From Caenorhabditis remanei (taxonomy: Eukaryota > Nematoda > Chromadorea > Rhabditida > Rhabditidae): a stretch of 64,000 nucleotides of DNA. Where the stretch lies: positions 20,894,001 through 20,958,000 of the forward strand of contig NC_071332.1 of the NCBI RefSeq assembly GCF_010183535.1, given 5' to 3'. The notes under the pieces are model-generated. The model was not told the origin of the DNA and made no database searches. It saw nothing but the letters and a program-made list of their open reading frames with translations. Numbering within the stretch: position 1 is the first letter of the stretch; every line of letters begins with the position of its first letter. This document shows positions 32,863-43,477 of the stretch, piece by piece. Position numbers and translations under genes: made by a program.

Positions 32863-34521
32863 ATGAGTAGTAAGTGAATTTTTTTCAAATGGAACTTGAA
32901 CGGGAAATTTTGCGTTTCAGATTCCACCAACCAAGTGAGCAAACTCACTCTTGAGGAGAACTACGCTGCAGGATCCGGTATATTTAAAATAAACCGTGCA
33001 CATATAACTTAAAGATATAACTTAATAGTTTATAGAAGCTTTGGATACCCTTATCGAGATCACCAGTGCTTTCATAGTAGTTGGTCAATTCGCATTCCCA
33101 GAAGTCGAGGCAGCATTAGGTGCCGTTGTTGCAGTGGGAGGTGTGGTGAAGGCATTGACTTCTGTCATTTCACCTGATGATGACCCAGTTATCAAGAAGC
33201 TAGGGGAGCTGGAGACAAAGATTGATACAGTAAAAGATAGTTTTTGTCTGAGAACCGTTGTCTTTTGTTTCAGCTAGCCGATAAAATGAATGCCAAGTTT
33301 GCCGACCTGAAAGCGTTCATGACTGAAATCAAATTTGATGAGGATATCTCTCAACCCACTTTCAAATTGATGGATTATTTAAAGGACTGCTTGGAGCACC
33401 CAGCTGCAAAAGGAGTTGAAAATTTCTTAGAGTCTTATAAAACTCATAAACCCTTGGATTTATTGAAAGTGATGTTTAAAATTAAATCGGAAAACTTATT
33501 TTATAAAAAAGTTGCAGACAATAATGGGAGAAATGGAAAAGGACACAACTAATCCTTTAAAAATGGCTATGAGTGCAGATATTTTGAAGACTAGTACAAC
33601 TTTCGAGAAATGGCAGAAATTGATTAGTGGAGTGCTTGGACAATTTGTGAGTTGACTTGGGCTAAAAACTTGTTTAATTCCCATTTTAGTTGTTTCTGGA
33701 AGCCTATGCAAACGGGCTGCAAGATAGTAAAGACACGTACGACTCCGATAGAATGAGGGAGAAGTCTAAAGCACTTCTTGGCAAGATTGATCAATGGAAG
33801 CAAGACTATATTGTAAACAGATGTTTCGTTAATTTTGAGATTGTGAAAGTAATTACAGAAGGAAAATGCATACTGGAGTGGGCTGAAAACCTACATAGGT
33901 CAGTTTCAAGATGACACTTCTAGTCTGAGCAATACGGATAGAGCTGATAAGTTAAAAGACCTTTTGGATACCTGCTTAACGACGTGAGTACCATATTACC
34001 TGGTTTTCATATTGTTTTTGACGGTTTTCAGTGACGCCCTCTATCTAACCATCTCGGTCACGTCGCCACGAGTCAACGACTTTGGGATCCACAATGTAGT
34101 GGAGGATCAGCTCATTGAGTCCTACGAACGTGGCAACTGCAATATTTTTATTTATCGAAGTTTGAAGGCTAATATCTCAATGACGGAAGAAAACTACCAG
34201 CAAACACATGACGATGTGAAAGCATGTATGGAAGGGAGACTTGTCGCGTACGTCATTTTTTCAGACGAAAATTCAAACGAAAAAAAATTCATTTTTATTT
34301 TTAGAAGACACGGATTCTTGGACTATCCAAAAGAGTTATTTGACAACCCGATCCGTAACTGTGGGATGATTGCTATGATTATGATACAGAGGGATCCAGA
34401 AACTAGATCTTGCAATTGCCCGGGACATCAGTGGGGACCCGGATGGTGGGAGACTTGCAAGATTGGAGAGACTCGATTTGATGGGCCGTATGATTTTAGG
34501 GTGATCGCTGGGCTATTGTGA
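32863..34521 (+). CDS. helix-rich family gene A4
   Basis: Nine exons: 32863-32869, 32921-32977, 33036-33229, 33274-33468, 33518-33646, 33690-33812, 33859-33983, 34032-34247, 34305-34521, coding 420 residues with agreeing phases. The hydrophobic part reads 'GQFAFPEVEAALGAVVAVGG', then the coil 'IKKLGELETKIDTV' and 'KMNAKFADLKAFMTEIKF'. Further on it has 'FIYRSLKAN' and a C-terminal 'CNCPGHQWGPGWWETCKIGE' variant of the Cys/His motif seen in A2/A3. It is more diverged than the A2/A3 pair. An extra exon before the hydrophobic segment is shared with A5 and A7. Confidence 0.8.
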
Positions 34522-34769
34522 ATTATAAGTCTTTGTGTAGTAATGTTCATCTTTCTGCCTGTTTTCTTCTACTTTTCTTCTACGAAAATGAATACGATCG
34601 GTTGCGGTTTCATTGATAACAGCTCCCATTTTTATTAGATTTTGTTTACATTCTGTCAAACCTCTTTATGGAGAAATGAAACCGACATTTGATGCAATGA
34701 TAACAAAACACAAAACACACTTCTTGAATTTCAACTGATAAGATAGGACTTGATCTTTAGACAAACCTC

Positions 34770-34777
34770 TATATAAA
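34770..34777 (+). promoter_or_regulatory. A5 TATA box with upstream GATA site
   Basis: TATATAAA is 44-51 nt before the A5 ATG. ACTGATAAGATAGG (TGATAA, ~34736) lies just upstream. Confidence 0.55.
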
Positions 34778-34820
34778 TAGTACTGGTAACATGTATTTCT
34801 ACTTTCGACAATCAGAAGAA

Positions 34821-36437
34821 ATGGCAGGTACTGTTTGCAATTCTCTAATTTTCAATAATTCTGCTACTATACCTTCCAGAACAATCTATTGACATCACTT
34901 CTGAAAATTTTGTTGACGTCGACCAGTTGGTTTTTGATGATAATATAAAGACGGATGAGATAAGCCTGAGTTCTGGAACTGAAAGACATATTGACACTAG
35001 TGAAAACTCTCTCCTTTATCCGCAACGCTTATCTTAATTTCAGAAAAAGTCGATAAAGTCATTGACCTATCTAGTAGATTCTTGGAACTTGGAAAACTGG
35101 TATTCGAGGATGTAGCAGTTGCAGTGGGGAATATTGTAGGAGTTGGAAATGTCATCAAAGCGATTTTGAAGTTTATCCCGGATAAGCCAGATCCAGTTTA
35201 CGGAAAGTTGAAGAACCTGGAATCTAAGATGGACGAGGTATTGTTTTGTATCTTTCTATAAAAGTGGATTATTATTCTCTAAAAGTTCCAGCTCTCCCAA
35301 CTAATCAGTAATAAATTTGATGATATGAAAGCGTTCATTACTGAAGTGAACTTCTATGTGGAGGTAATGAGTCCAGCGTCAAATCTAATGATGCTGATGA
35401 GAGATTGTATGAAGCATCCGGATGATCAGGCAGTGGAGAACTTTTTAGAAGCGTATGCAAGGCATCCACCTTTGATTATGGCTTATGTAAGTTGAAGCGC
35501 GGATTAGGAATATAACATTACGGGTATCGATTACAGAGCGTGCTAAGCCTCCTCGAGTACAACTCCACTAATCCCCTGAAAATGTCTATGGATGGAGATC
35601 CCTTGAAAAGAAAATCAACTTTCAATAAGTGGTATGACATCATAGATGATGTACTCGGAGAATTCCTAATTCTCGAAGCATTTGGTTCTGGTCTTCTGGA
35701 AAAGAAGAACACATATAACTGTCACAGAATTATAGAAAAAACCGAGGAGCTGTTCAAGAAGGTTGAGCAATGGAAGGAAGAGTATAAGGTATGCAAATAG
35801 TCAAGTGCTTATTTTCAAATGTTTATTTTAGAAGGATGACTCATATTGGTATGAGTTGCCAGGTGTGATGGAGAAGTTATTGAATGAAAACTCGAAACTC
35901 AACAATGACGATAAAGCTGCTAAAATGAAAGAGATACTGGGAGATATTTTGACAAAGTAGGTCACAGTTTTAAAGGTTTTCACAAAAGACCCGGAAAACT
36001 ATTTTAGCGACGCTTTCTACCTTGGAGTATTCAACAAATGGGAACGGGATCGTTATCTCCACTATTCATTCGACCTTTTCAATCAAAATCAACTCATTGA
36101 GCTTTATGGTCCTGGAGATGGGAACGCATTCATATATAGAAGTCGAAAAGCCAATACGGTAGAGGAGAAATGGTTGGCTCTCATTAAAGAGGAAGTGAAG
36201 AATGTCAAGTTTGATGTTGAAGAGTACAAGAAGAACCCCAAGGACTACCCGAGCAAGTTGACTCTTCAAATTCATAATTCTGGATTTATTTGTGTTATGG
36301 GGCAATTAGGTGAAGTGATTAAGCCGGTTAATTGTGATAGGAATGGTGGAGAGCCGGGGTACCATAGATTGATGTATTCGGAGAAAGATAAGAATGGGAA
36401 GAGAGCTCATAGGGAGTTGATTGTGGGGTATTGGTGA
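34821..36437 (+). CDS. helix-rich family gene A5
   Basis: Seven exons: 34821-34827, 34880-34999, 35044-35237, 35292-35486, 35537-35788, 35832-35956, 36008-36437, coding 440 residues. It has a longer acidic N-terminus, the hydrophobic 'EDVAVAVGNIVGVGNVIKAI', the coil 'YGKLKNLESKMDELSQLI', 'LLEYNSTNPLKMSMDGDPLK', 'FIYRSRKAN', 'HNSGFICVMG' and 'GEPGYHRL...LIVGYW', ending like A1 ('HNAGFICVLA ... VVVGYI'). It lacks two introns that A4 and A7 have, giving the large exons 35537-35788 and 36008-36437. Confidence 0.8.
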
Positions 36438-36533
36438 ATTGTGGTTTGAAAATAAAAATGTTTGCTTGTGGTGTCTTATCAGTTGGTGCTCGTACGTACT
36501 GATTTCTGCTAGCGGTCGAAACAAATCGATACG

Positions 36534-37267
36534 ATGCATGGCGGTGAGTTTTATTTTTTTTATTACATCTCATTTTATTAATTTATAAATTTTAAGACAT
36601 TGATCAATTAAAGAATGTTGTTACCTTGATGAAAGCCAAGAACATTCAATTTGAAGATGTTGAAAAAGCTATCGATCATATAATGGGGGTCGGTGGCATG
36701 GTCGATTCATATTGTGGTCTTTCGAATTACTCGGATCGAGTTGTAGAACTTTTACATGTCCTGGAGCTGCAGATTTATGAGGCGGCGGATCAATTGAATA
36801 GTAATTTCAAGGACACCACATTTTTTGTGAATATCGTGGAACCAGTTTCCAGATTACTCAAATTCACATCTGCTGCTATCAGAAATCACAACCAAAAATT
36901 TTTGAAGCAAGTTTACAAAGAATTTGAAAATAACCCACCACTGAGGTTGACCTACGTAAGTTTTTAAAATATTTTATGTACTTTAAAAAATTATTTTGCA
37001 GATGCTATCAAGTTATTTAGAGCACGATGCCATAAATCCAATGAAAGCGAGCCAGAGCAGCAAAGGGGAGGAGCTAGCCCAATGTGTGATGGGGATCCTT
37101 GTAAGTGAAAAGACATCTGGACAAACAGACAGATAATATTTTTTCAGCTATTCCTCGACGCATTCTACATTGGTCTCACTGGTCAATACGATGATACGGC
37201 GGAGTTGAGAAGGGAGGTCAGAGTGGTGTTGGGGAAGATGGATAAGTTAAGTCATTTAGGGATTTAG
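36534..37267 (+). CDS. helix-rich family gene A6, short form
   Basis: Four exons (36534-36543, 36597-36955, 37002-37100, 37148-37267) give 195 residues with intact phases and a TAG stop, half the family length. It aligns from the helical middle ('EPVSRLLKFTSAAI', 'LSSYLEHDAINPMKAS', 'LFLDAFYIGL') but lacks the long hydrophobic segment and the entire C-terminal Cys/His region. No TATA box is evident; TTATCA lies at 36477. It may be a functional short paralogue or an early truncated copy that has kept its frame. Confidence 0.6.
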
Positions 37268-37289
37268 GAAGATTACAATAAAGCTAATT

Positions 37290-37650
37290 AGATATTTAAT
37301 TACATATAATTTGTTGGTGTGAGCTGGAGGTACTTTGAATCTAAAAATTCAATATCCAACTTATGAAGCCATTTACACCTAGAATGTTATGTTCCTGGTG
37401 TGAATAGTGTCATTTTTCATTTCTACAACAACTATCTGTATGTCTTCACAAAAACATTGTACACTGTATAATTCTAATATTAATTTTCTTATAATCCCGC
37501 CTCGCTTATTCTCCTCTTTATATTTTTCTGCTTCAATAAAATATGTTATATCATGAGATTATATCCTCGTGACTAGCACCAAAAAGATTAGAGGCGCACA
37601 TATGCATGACAGGATTATATTTGTAGTCTTTCATCTGGAAATAATAACAC
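37290..37650. other. intergenic, no supported gene
   Basis: AT-rich sequence follows A6, with an AATAAAAT signal near 37535 and a TTATATCATGAG/CGTGACTAG segment. No ORF or repeat is recognised. Confidence 0.35.
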
Positions 37651-38498
37651 AAAACAATTTCTTTTTAAATCGATTTATTTAAAAAAAATAAAAATTTAGA
37701 TCGGGGTGTTGCACAAGTCAGTTAATTAAAATATTTTAACCAAAGGTAATTGGCGCGTTGCAGAGCTCATTTCTGAAAAAAACAACTTACATTAAAAAAC
37801 AACTCATTTTTATCGATTACCTATATATTATTTACCCGGGAAGTTGCACATGCTCGAAAAGTAGAAACCCGTGATCTGGAAAAGCAATATTTATTTATTT
37901 TGATAAGGTATTTAATTTAAGCTACCTTTTTATAACCCATGGATTCAATTAGCGTGTTGGGACGGAGCTTGCTTGCACATTGAGACCCGAATCTGAAAAA
38001 AATTATGAACCAAGTTTTATTTGGGGAAATGTATCTTCTAACAAATCTACTTTTTGAAACAATTGAAAAATTAGACTCTCAGAAAAGATAATTAAAATAA
38101 AATTTATTATTTACCTCTATTTATTTACCCGGGAAGTTGCAGTTGCTTGAATAGCAAAAACCGTAATCTGGAAAAACTAATTTTATCAATTTTAAGAAGG
38201 TTATAAATTAAATTTACCATTTTATAACCCATAGGTTGAACTGGTGGGAGGGCAGAGCTTGTTTGCACATTGAGACCCGAATCTGAAAAAAATATATTGT
38301 AAACCAGGTTATCGGTTTATAAGCGATAACTATCTTTTCTAAATGACTTATACAACTAGACTCTCAGAAAATATAATCAAAAAATACTTACCTATAATTA
38401 TTTCCCGATTGAAGAAACCCGAAGTCGAAAATAAAACAAGGTTAAATGACAGTGTGAGGTCTGGAAAACGTTATATTTCATAAATTATTGAATCTATA

Positions 38499-38935
38499 CT
38501 CAGGGAATTTTGAGCGTTTCGCCTACCATATGGGCGATTTGCCCACCAATTGGGCGGCCGTGCCCACCCGGGTTGGGCATTACCGCCCAAATTAAGGGCG
38601 AATCGCCCAACGTGTGATGTCTTTAGCGCTCGCTTTCCTTGCCGATTCTCATATATTTTGCTTGTAAAAAACAGAAGGCAGTTATTGTTTTTATCAATAT
38701 TTATTAAATCAATTAAAAAGAAAAAATTTATCAAGTCTCTGGCACTTCTTTTTGTTGTTGGCTGTGGGAGGAGTTGGTGATTGAGAGAAAACCATCGATT
38801 CACGAATTGGTGTGGGAGTATGGTTTCATGATGATCCGTATTCATCGGGGAGAAATCTGTAATATGAATTATGAAGAGTTAGAACCATATAACACATGCT
38901 GATCTTTGCAGTTTTCACATCAGCAGCCGAAGCAC

Positions 38936-38968
<33 letters not shown>

Positions 38969-39556
38969 CGATTTAGAACGGTCTTTTTTAAACCTGTATT
39001 TTCCGATAATTCGCTAGAGTTTTTACTCTATCAAAGCATACTAACCTCATTTAGAAAAATCCATCTTGGGAGTTGGAGATTGAGCAGTAGTTGTTCGCTA
39101 CACGAAAAAATGACCCACTATCCTTTCTGACGCACAATTTTCCGAAGTCTTAAACATGTTTTTAGAATTAATTTGTGTAATTTTTCACTTACAAACCTCT
39201 CTTCTTTGGTCGGACGGTGTCCTTTTCTCATATTCATAAAAGAATAGTGTCTTTGAAACAAAGAATTAATACAGAATAATAATGAAAAACAAAGAAAAAT
39301 TGAAATGATTTTTCCAGTACGATAGAGCGCGTGTTCAAAAACTGGGCGAATCGCCCTACAAATGGGCACTTCGCCCTGCCCCACCACTCTTCCATTCTCG
39401 ATTTTACAATCTTACCGTCGCCCAACCCTCGCCCACTAGGCACTTCGCCCAAAACGCCGGCGATTCGCCCTAAATGAAGGCTCATCGCCGATACTGTAGG
39501 CAATTCGCCTCCTTTATGCCCACCTGATGCCCAACCCTTGCGGAAAATTCCCTGAG
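38499..39556. mobile_element. 1058-bp TIR element with GGGCGA/TCGCCC-rich ends
   Basis: CTCAGGGAATTTT at 38499-38511 is repeated in inverse at 39544-39556, with TA on each side (38497-38498 and 39557-39558). Both subterminal regions are packed with GGGCGA/TCGCCC words (e.g. GGGCGAATCGCCC at 39344-39356). It contains a (GA)n run at 38941-38968 and open stretches but no recognisable transposase. It is probably a non-autonomous, Tc1/mariner-like (TA-targeting) element inside N3. Confidence 0.7.
38941..38968 (+). repeat. (GA)n microsatellite
   Basis: About 14 GA units inside the TIR element at 38499-39556. Confidence 0.9.
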
Positions 39557-39729
39557 TAGTTACTACCCGTAGGTTAATTGGCAATCCTCCTTCGAAGACG
39601 CCTAAAAATTAACATAATGAAATAAAGTTTGGTGAATGTAAAATGGTTACCTGTGGACCCGCCAATGTGTGAACACCCATAATAAACCAGTAAAAAATAA
39701 GTCATTAGAATTTCAAAAAAATCAAATTA

Positions 39730-39880
39730 AGACCCCAATGCAGTATAGAGTCGGAACATGCTCTGATGGCGGTGAGGATGTAGAATGAATGATATGATGA
39801 GGAAGGTGATGGGCGGGGACTAGTAGTCAAGAGAGACGCAGAGTTGAAGATCCAACTGGCACCGAGGAAGGAAGCACCGG
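39730..39880 (-). promoter_or_regulatory. N3 promoter module
   Basis: In minus orientation: GGTGCCAG, CTCTGCGTCTCTCTTGAC (39842-39825), TACTAGTCCCCGCCCATC, then CCTCACCGCCATCAGAGCAT and GCATTGGGGTC. The same order recurs at 44330-44470, 46190-46320 and, more diverged, 47370-47500. These are the presumed transcription starts of N3, N5, N6 and N7. Confidence 0.5.
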
Positions 39881-40402
39881 GGAAGGGGGTTTGTTTTGAC
39901 AAAATCAGAAATTCAAAATTACCCCACATACAAAACACGAACAAACAAGACAAATAAAACACAAACAGGGTTTCTTAAGGCATAATGTCAGAAAATATTC
40001 AGGTGACACAAGATTAGGAGGATATTGATTTCAAGGAATATTGTGATAAAAGTAGCATGGAAGTTTTTGCAATAAGCTCTCAGAATCTGTTAACTTTCAA
40101 GAATTCACTTGTGCTGTCAGATACGGAATAAAAGTTGAATGCTCGGCCAAATTCGTACATTCTACAAATCTTCAGTCAGAATTCAGGTACACGGTGTGCT
40201 TCATCTAATTGAGGCCTAAAGATTATATTGCCTGTGCTCAAAACCAGCTCAATCAAAAACACAAAACGCAACTAGCGTAAGTTCAAAAATTCAGTTTCAA
40301 AAGACGAAATCAACAAGTGATAAGGGAAATGGCGCCATTCAAAAGTCAAAGACTGCTTATTGCTGATAGCACTGGTACTGTTGATCTTTGGTTTAGCAAC
40401 CG

Positions 40403-40410
40403 TATATAAG
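40403..40410 (+). promoter_or_regulatory. A7 TATA box
   Basis: TATATAAG lies 43-50 nt before the A7 ATG, with AGTGATAAGGG (TGATAA, ~40317) upstream. Confidence 0.5.
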
Positions 40411-40452
40411 CGAAGATAGGCTGGAACACTTTACTCTTATTCTGAGAGGAAA

Positions 40453-42117
40453 ATGAGTGGTAAGTGATTTTTCTTAATTTTTCAATCGCTCTGATTTTTA
40501 GGCGCTGTTGAAAAAAACATCAATGATGCAAACGTTTATCCACCTGGACACGGAGAAACCTATGGAACCGCCGGTAAATTTTTAAAAACATTTAATTTTT
40601 TTATTACAGTCTTGATAAAGATCTACTATTTGAAATTCAGATGACGTCGGACAAGTGATTGAAATTGCGAATAAAGTTCTCGAAGTGGGAGCGCTGATAA
40701 TTCCAGAAATCGCACCGTTTCTTCCATTCATCTCTCAAGTCGGGGATGCTGTCAAGAAAATCATTGAGAAAAGTGAGAATGCTCCTGACCCAGTCATGAA
40801 AAAGTTGAACGAGCTGGAGAAGAAAATTGATAACGTAAGTTTTCACTGATTACTCAATATCTTTTACTTTTTTACAGCTGGGAAACCAATTGACGGATCA
40901 CTTCAATGAGATGAACAGTTTCATCACAAAAACAACATTTTCATCGAGTATCATAATACCCACCAAGAGTTTGATGAAGTATCTACATGATTGTTTGGCG
41001 ACTCGAGATAAAGAAGCGTTGAAAAACTTCACAGCTGCTTATAACAATCGAAAACCGATAAATATTGCATATGTGAGTTTGAAGTTCCAAAAAAGTGAAA
41101 ATAGTTTAATATTTTAATATCACAGGACATGATTGGTTTCCTAGAGGATGACGAGACTAATCCACTGAAAATGGAAATGAAAGCCGATCCGCTTAGAACT
41201 AGCACCACATTTGACAAATGGGATAAGAAAATTAACGCGGTCATGTCACAATTTGTATGTTGCTTTTTTCGGCAGATTGAAAAAACGAGTGAATTTTCAG
41301 CTTCTGCTCGAGTTCTTTGCTTGTGGACTCATCAAAGATCAAAACATCTTTGACTCGAAAATGATAGTGGAGAGGTCAATGAAACTCATTGAAACTATTA
41401 GAATGTGGAAAGAAGAGTACAAGGTAACTTTTTTAGAAAAAAAAACTGTTCTCAATAATAGTTTCCAGAAAGATCCATCATATTGGTCAAATATGCAAAG
41501 AGTATTGCAAACGGATATTGATAAGAATGGAGATGTTGATTTTATGCTTAAAGCTTGGGAAATCAAACGCAAACTAGACACTATTATAACCGAGTTAGCC
41601 TTCATTTATTGGATTCGTTAAAAAATTTTCGATTCCAGCGATGCATTTTTTATCATCTGTCGGCAAGTAGGTTTTATGGACGGGCAGTTTGCAATGAGTA
41701 ACACAGCCAAAGACATTATGTTACTTAAAAAAGATAAGTATACTATGGCGATCTATCGTCATTCGAAACCGTTCGATAAGGAAAAATTTGCAAAATTCCA
41801 AAAGGATGCGGACAATTATATTAGCAAAAACAAAGTGAAGACGGTGTTCGTTTTATTTTCGCATATATTCATTTTACTCGATAAAACAACTTTTTTCCAG
41901 ATTCCCAAGTACTATCGCAGCGTATGCTAGACAGTATGTTGACAATATTGAAAATGCAGGATTTGTTATGTGTTGTCTTGACGAACCAAAGAATATTTGT
42001 AAACTCTATGCGAATGGTGATGACGATTTTGTGCATCATCTTCATAGTGAGACTCAATGGATTGGAGCTCCGGTTTTCCGCACGCTCCCAGTTTATATTA
42101 TGGTTGGAATGCTTTGA
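40453..42117 (+). CDS. helix-rich family gene A7
   Basis: Nine exons: 40453-40459, 40502-40573, 40641-40834, 40878-41072, 41126-41254, 41301-41423, 41469-41593, 41639-41845, 41901-42117, coding 422 residues. The donor at 41845 is GTTCGT, and the upstream GTs leave the wrong phase. The hydrophobic part is 'GALIIPEIAPFLPFISQVGD', then 'MKKLNELEKKIDN', 'PTKSLMKYLHDCL', 'LEDDETNPLKMEMKADPLRT', 'IYRHSKPFDKEKF', and a C-terminal 'GFVMCCLDEPKNIC' that matches 'GSFCLMD...INC' of A2. It is separated from A6 by the N3 locus, in the same orientation. Confidence 0.8.
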
Positions 42118-42364
42118 AATCATATGTTCTTGAATGTTTTTTGTGGTTTTTTTATGTTAAACTATCTGAGAAAGTTGCTTTTAATAAAATCTTTCACCTA
42201 ACTTCCGTTTCTATTGAATATTCGAATTTGCTGAGCAAATAGAAGTTTGCTATTATATTATGTTGGCACGAATAATAATAACCGGATGTTAAAAAAGAGA
42301 TCAACGACATGTAAACAGATTATGCCTTCCTGAAGTACCTCTGTAAAATGAGAATACTTTAATA

Positions 42365-42720
42365 ATAACTCAAACAAATTGATTTATTTAAAAAAATTAA
42401 ATGGAAGGAGTAGTTGCACATGTTTGTGAAGACTCTGATAACTTATTTCTCATAACACAGAATATAATTAAAGTGTTTGGTGTTATTTTCAAGTTCACAG
42501 GAAGATATACCTTTTAAAACCCATACCCTCTCCAATTGAAGAAGTAATTGAGGTGGAATTGTTTATTCATTCGAAAATTCTGTAAGTGTGGACTGAGAAA
42601 CGTGTGGAGGATAGAAATGGGCGGGGTAGAGGAGATTAATATTCTTGAGAATGTGTGGAGGGACGGAGAGTTGAAGATTATAGGCTCCACCTGGCACCGG
42701 AGGAAATAGTGTGGGGAGAG
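42365..42720 (-). ncRNA. short CGGGTT-family locus N4 (degenerate)
   Basis: A minus-strand AATAAA at ~42380, a terminal block with CAAACATGTGCAACTACTCC, and an upstream block ending TATGGGTTTTAAAAG before a GTATAT donor (~42512). The upstream region (42560-42720) carries a degenerate promoter module: GGTGCCAGGTGGAGCC, CTTCAACTCTCCGTC, CCCGCCCATT. It is a probable decayed relative of N3 and N5. Confidence 0.3.
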
Positions 42721-42729
42721 GGGGAGAGT

Positions 42730-43470
42730 TTCTTAAGGTATAATGAAGGATGAGATTTAGGTTCCTGAAGATTAGGAGGATATAGAAAAGGAGGGATATT
42801 GATTTTGAAGCATATAGTGAAAAACAGTGATTATCTGTAACTCCTGGAGTGTAAGACAGACAGAAAATTGAAGATAATTGTCTGAAATCCAAACCAAAAG
42901 AAAGTTTCTCATCCTGGAATCAAGCAATGCTTTGGCTACAAAAAAACTACCAAAAGAAGTGATATCAAAATGTTTAATTTAGTTATTTGTTAATATTGAG
43001 AAATATAGAGCAAGGTATGCGAATCACAGAGATGACGAGAATGTGCTTCCCATCTGCTGGGTTTATTTGCGCTGTCTCGGAATATATCAAGCCGGAAGTA
43101 CGTGTCGCAAATTATGGAAGATGTTTCTTAAGGAATGTGGGATAACGTCAGATGATATTCAGGCGTGACAAGATTAGGAGAATATAGATAAGAAAGGATA
43201 TTGTTATTTTATAACTCCCGAGTTACAGAAAATTGAAGATAATTATCTGAAATACATAGAAAAATGTGACAAGTTATAATTTTCTAGAAATCACTCATGC
43301 TGAAAATAGTTATCTCCAGGGCGGCCGATTTACCTTGTTAATTTCGTTTTGTAAAACTATCTATCACTTTTCCAGATTTCAACCAGTATCTCGAGTTTTC
43401 ACATTTCTTAACTTTAAAGGAAATTTTCTAATCAATGTACCAATTTTTTGGAAAAGTGTTAAAACAGAAC
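42730..43470. other. duplicated upstream flanks of the RNA units
   Basis: Blocks with CTTAAGG, AAGATTAGGAGGATAT and AAAATTGAAGATAATTATCTG recur at 39970, 42725 and 43130, each upstream of a CGGGTT-exon unit. They are duplicated flanks with no coding potential. Confidence 0.45.
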
Positions 43471-43477
43471 AATGAGC

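Larger units (their letters stand above)
37650..39850 (-). ncRNA. CGGGTT-exon family locus N3
   Basis: Minus-strand exon-like blocks between TTTCAG/TTCCAG and GTAA donors alternate two types. One starts ATTCGGGTCTCAATGTGCAA (about 38283-38220 and 37991-37926). The other starts ATTACGG or ATCACGGGTTT and contains CAACTTCCCGGGTAAATAA (38167-38115 and 37875-37825). The pair is tandemly duplicated about every 290 nt. The terminal block (~37772) ends at AATAAA (~37675). Towards the 5' end, an exon with CACATTGGCGGGTCCACAG donates at ~39650, and the TCTGCGTCTC motif is at 39842-39833. Stops close most frames. A 1058-bp transposon-like element sits in one intron. Transcription is inferred, not shown. 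Confidence 0.4.

Noticed and set aside
38471..38845. 124-codon minus-strand ORF
   Set aside because: It lies inside the TIR element, includes its GGGCGA-rich subterminal repeats and shows no transposase motif.
39705..39962. Short peptide 'LTAIRACSDSILHWG' in the first exons of N3, N5 and N6 as a conserved product
   Set aside because: The copy in N7 is frame-disrupted, N3 has no ATG at that place, and the frames stop immediately; similarity follows from recent DNA duplication.
41821..41930. Frameshift at the last junction of A7
   Set aside because: The donor GTTCGT at 41846 gives the correct phase and the conserved C-terminal motif, so no frameshift is needed.
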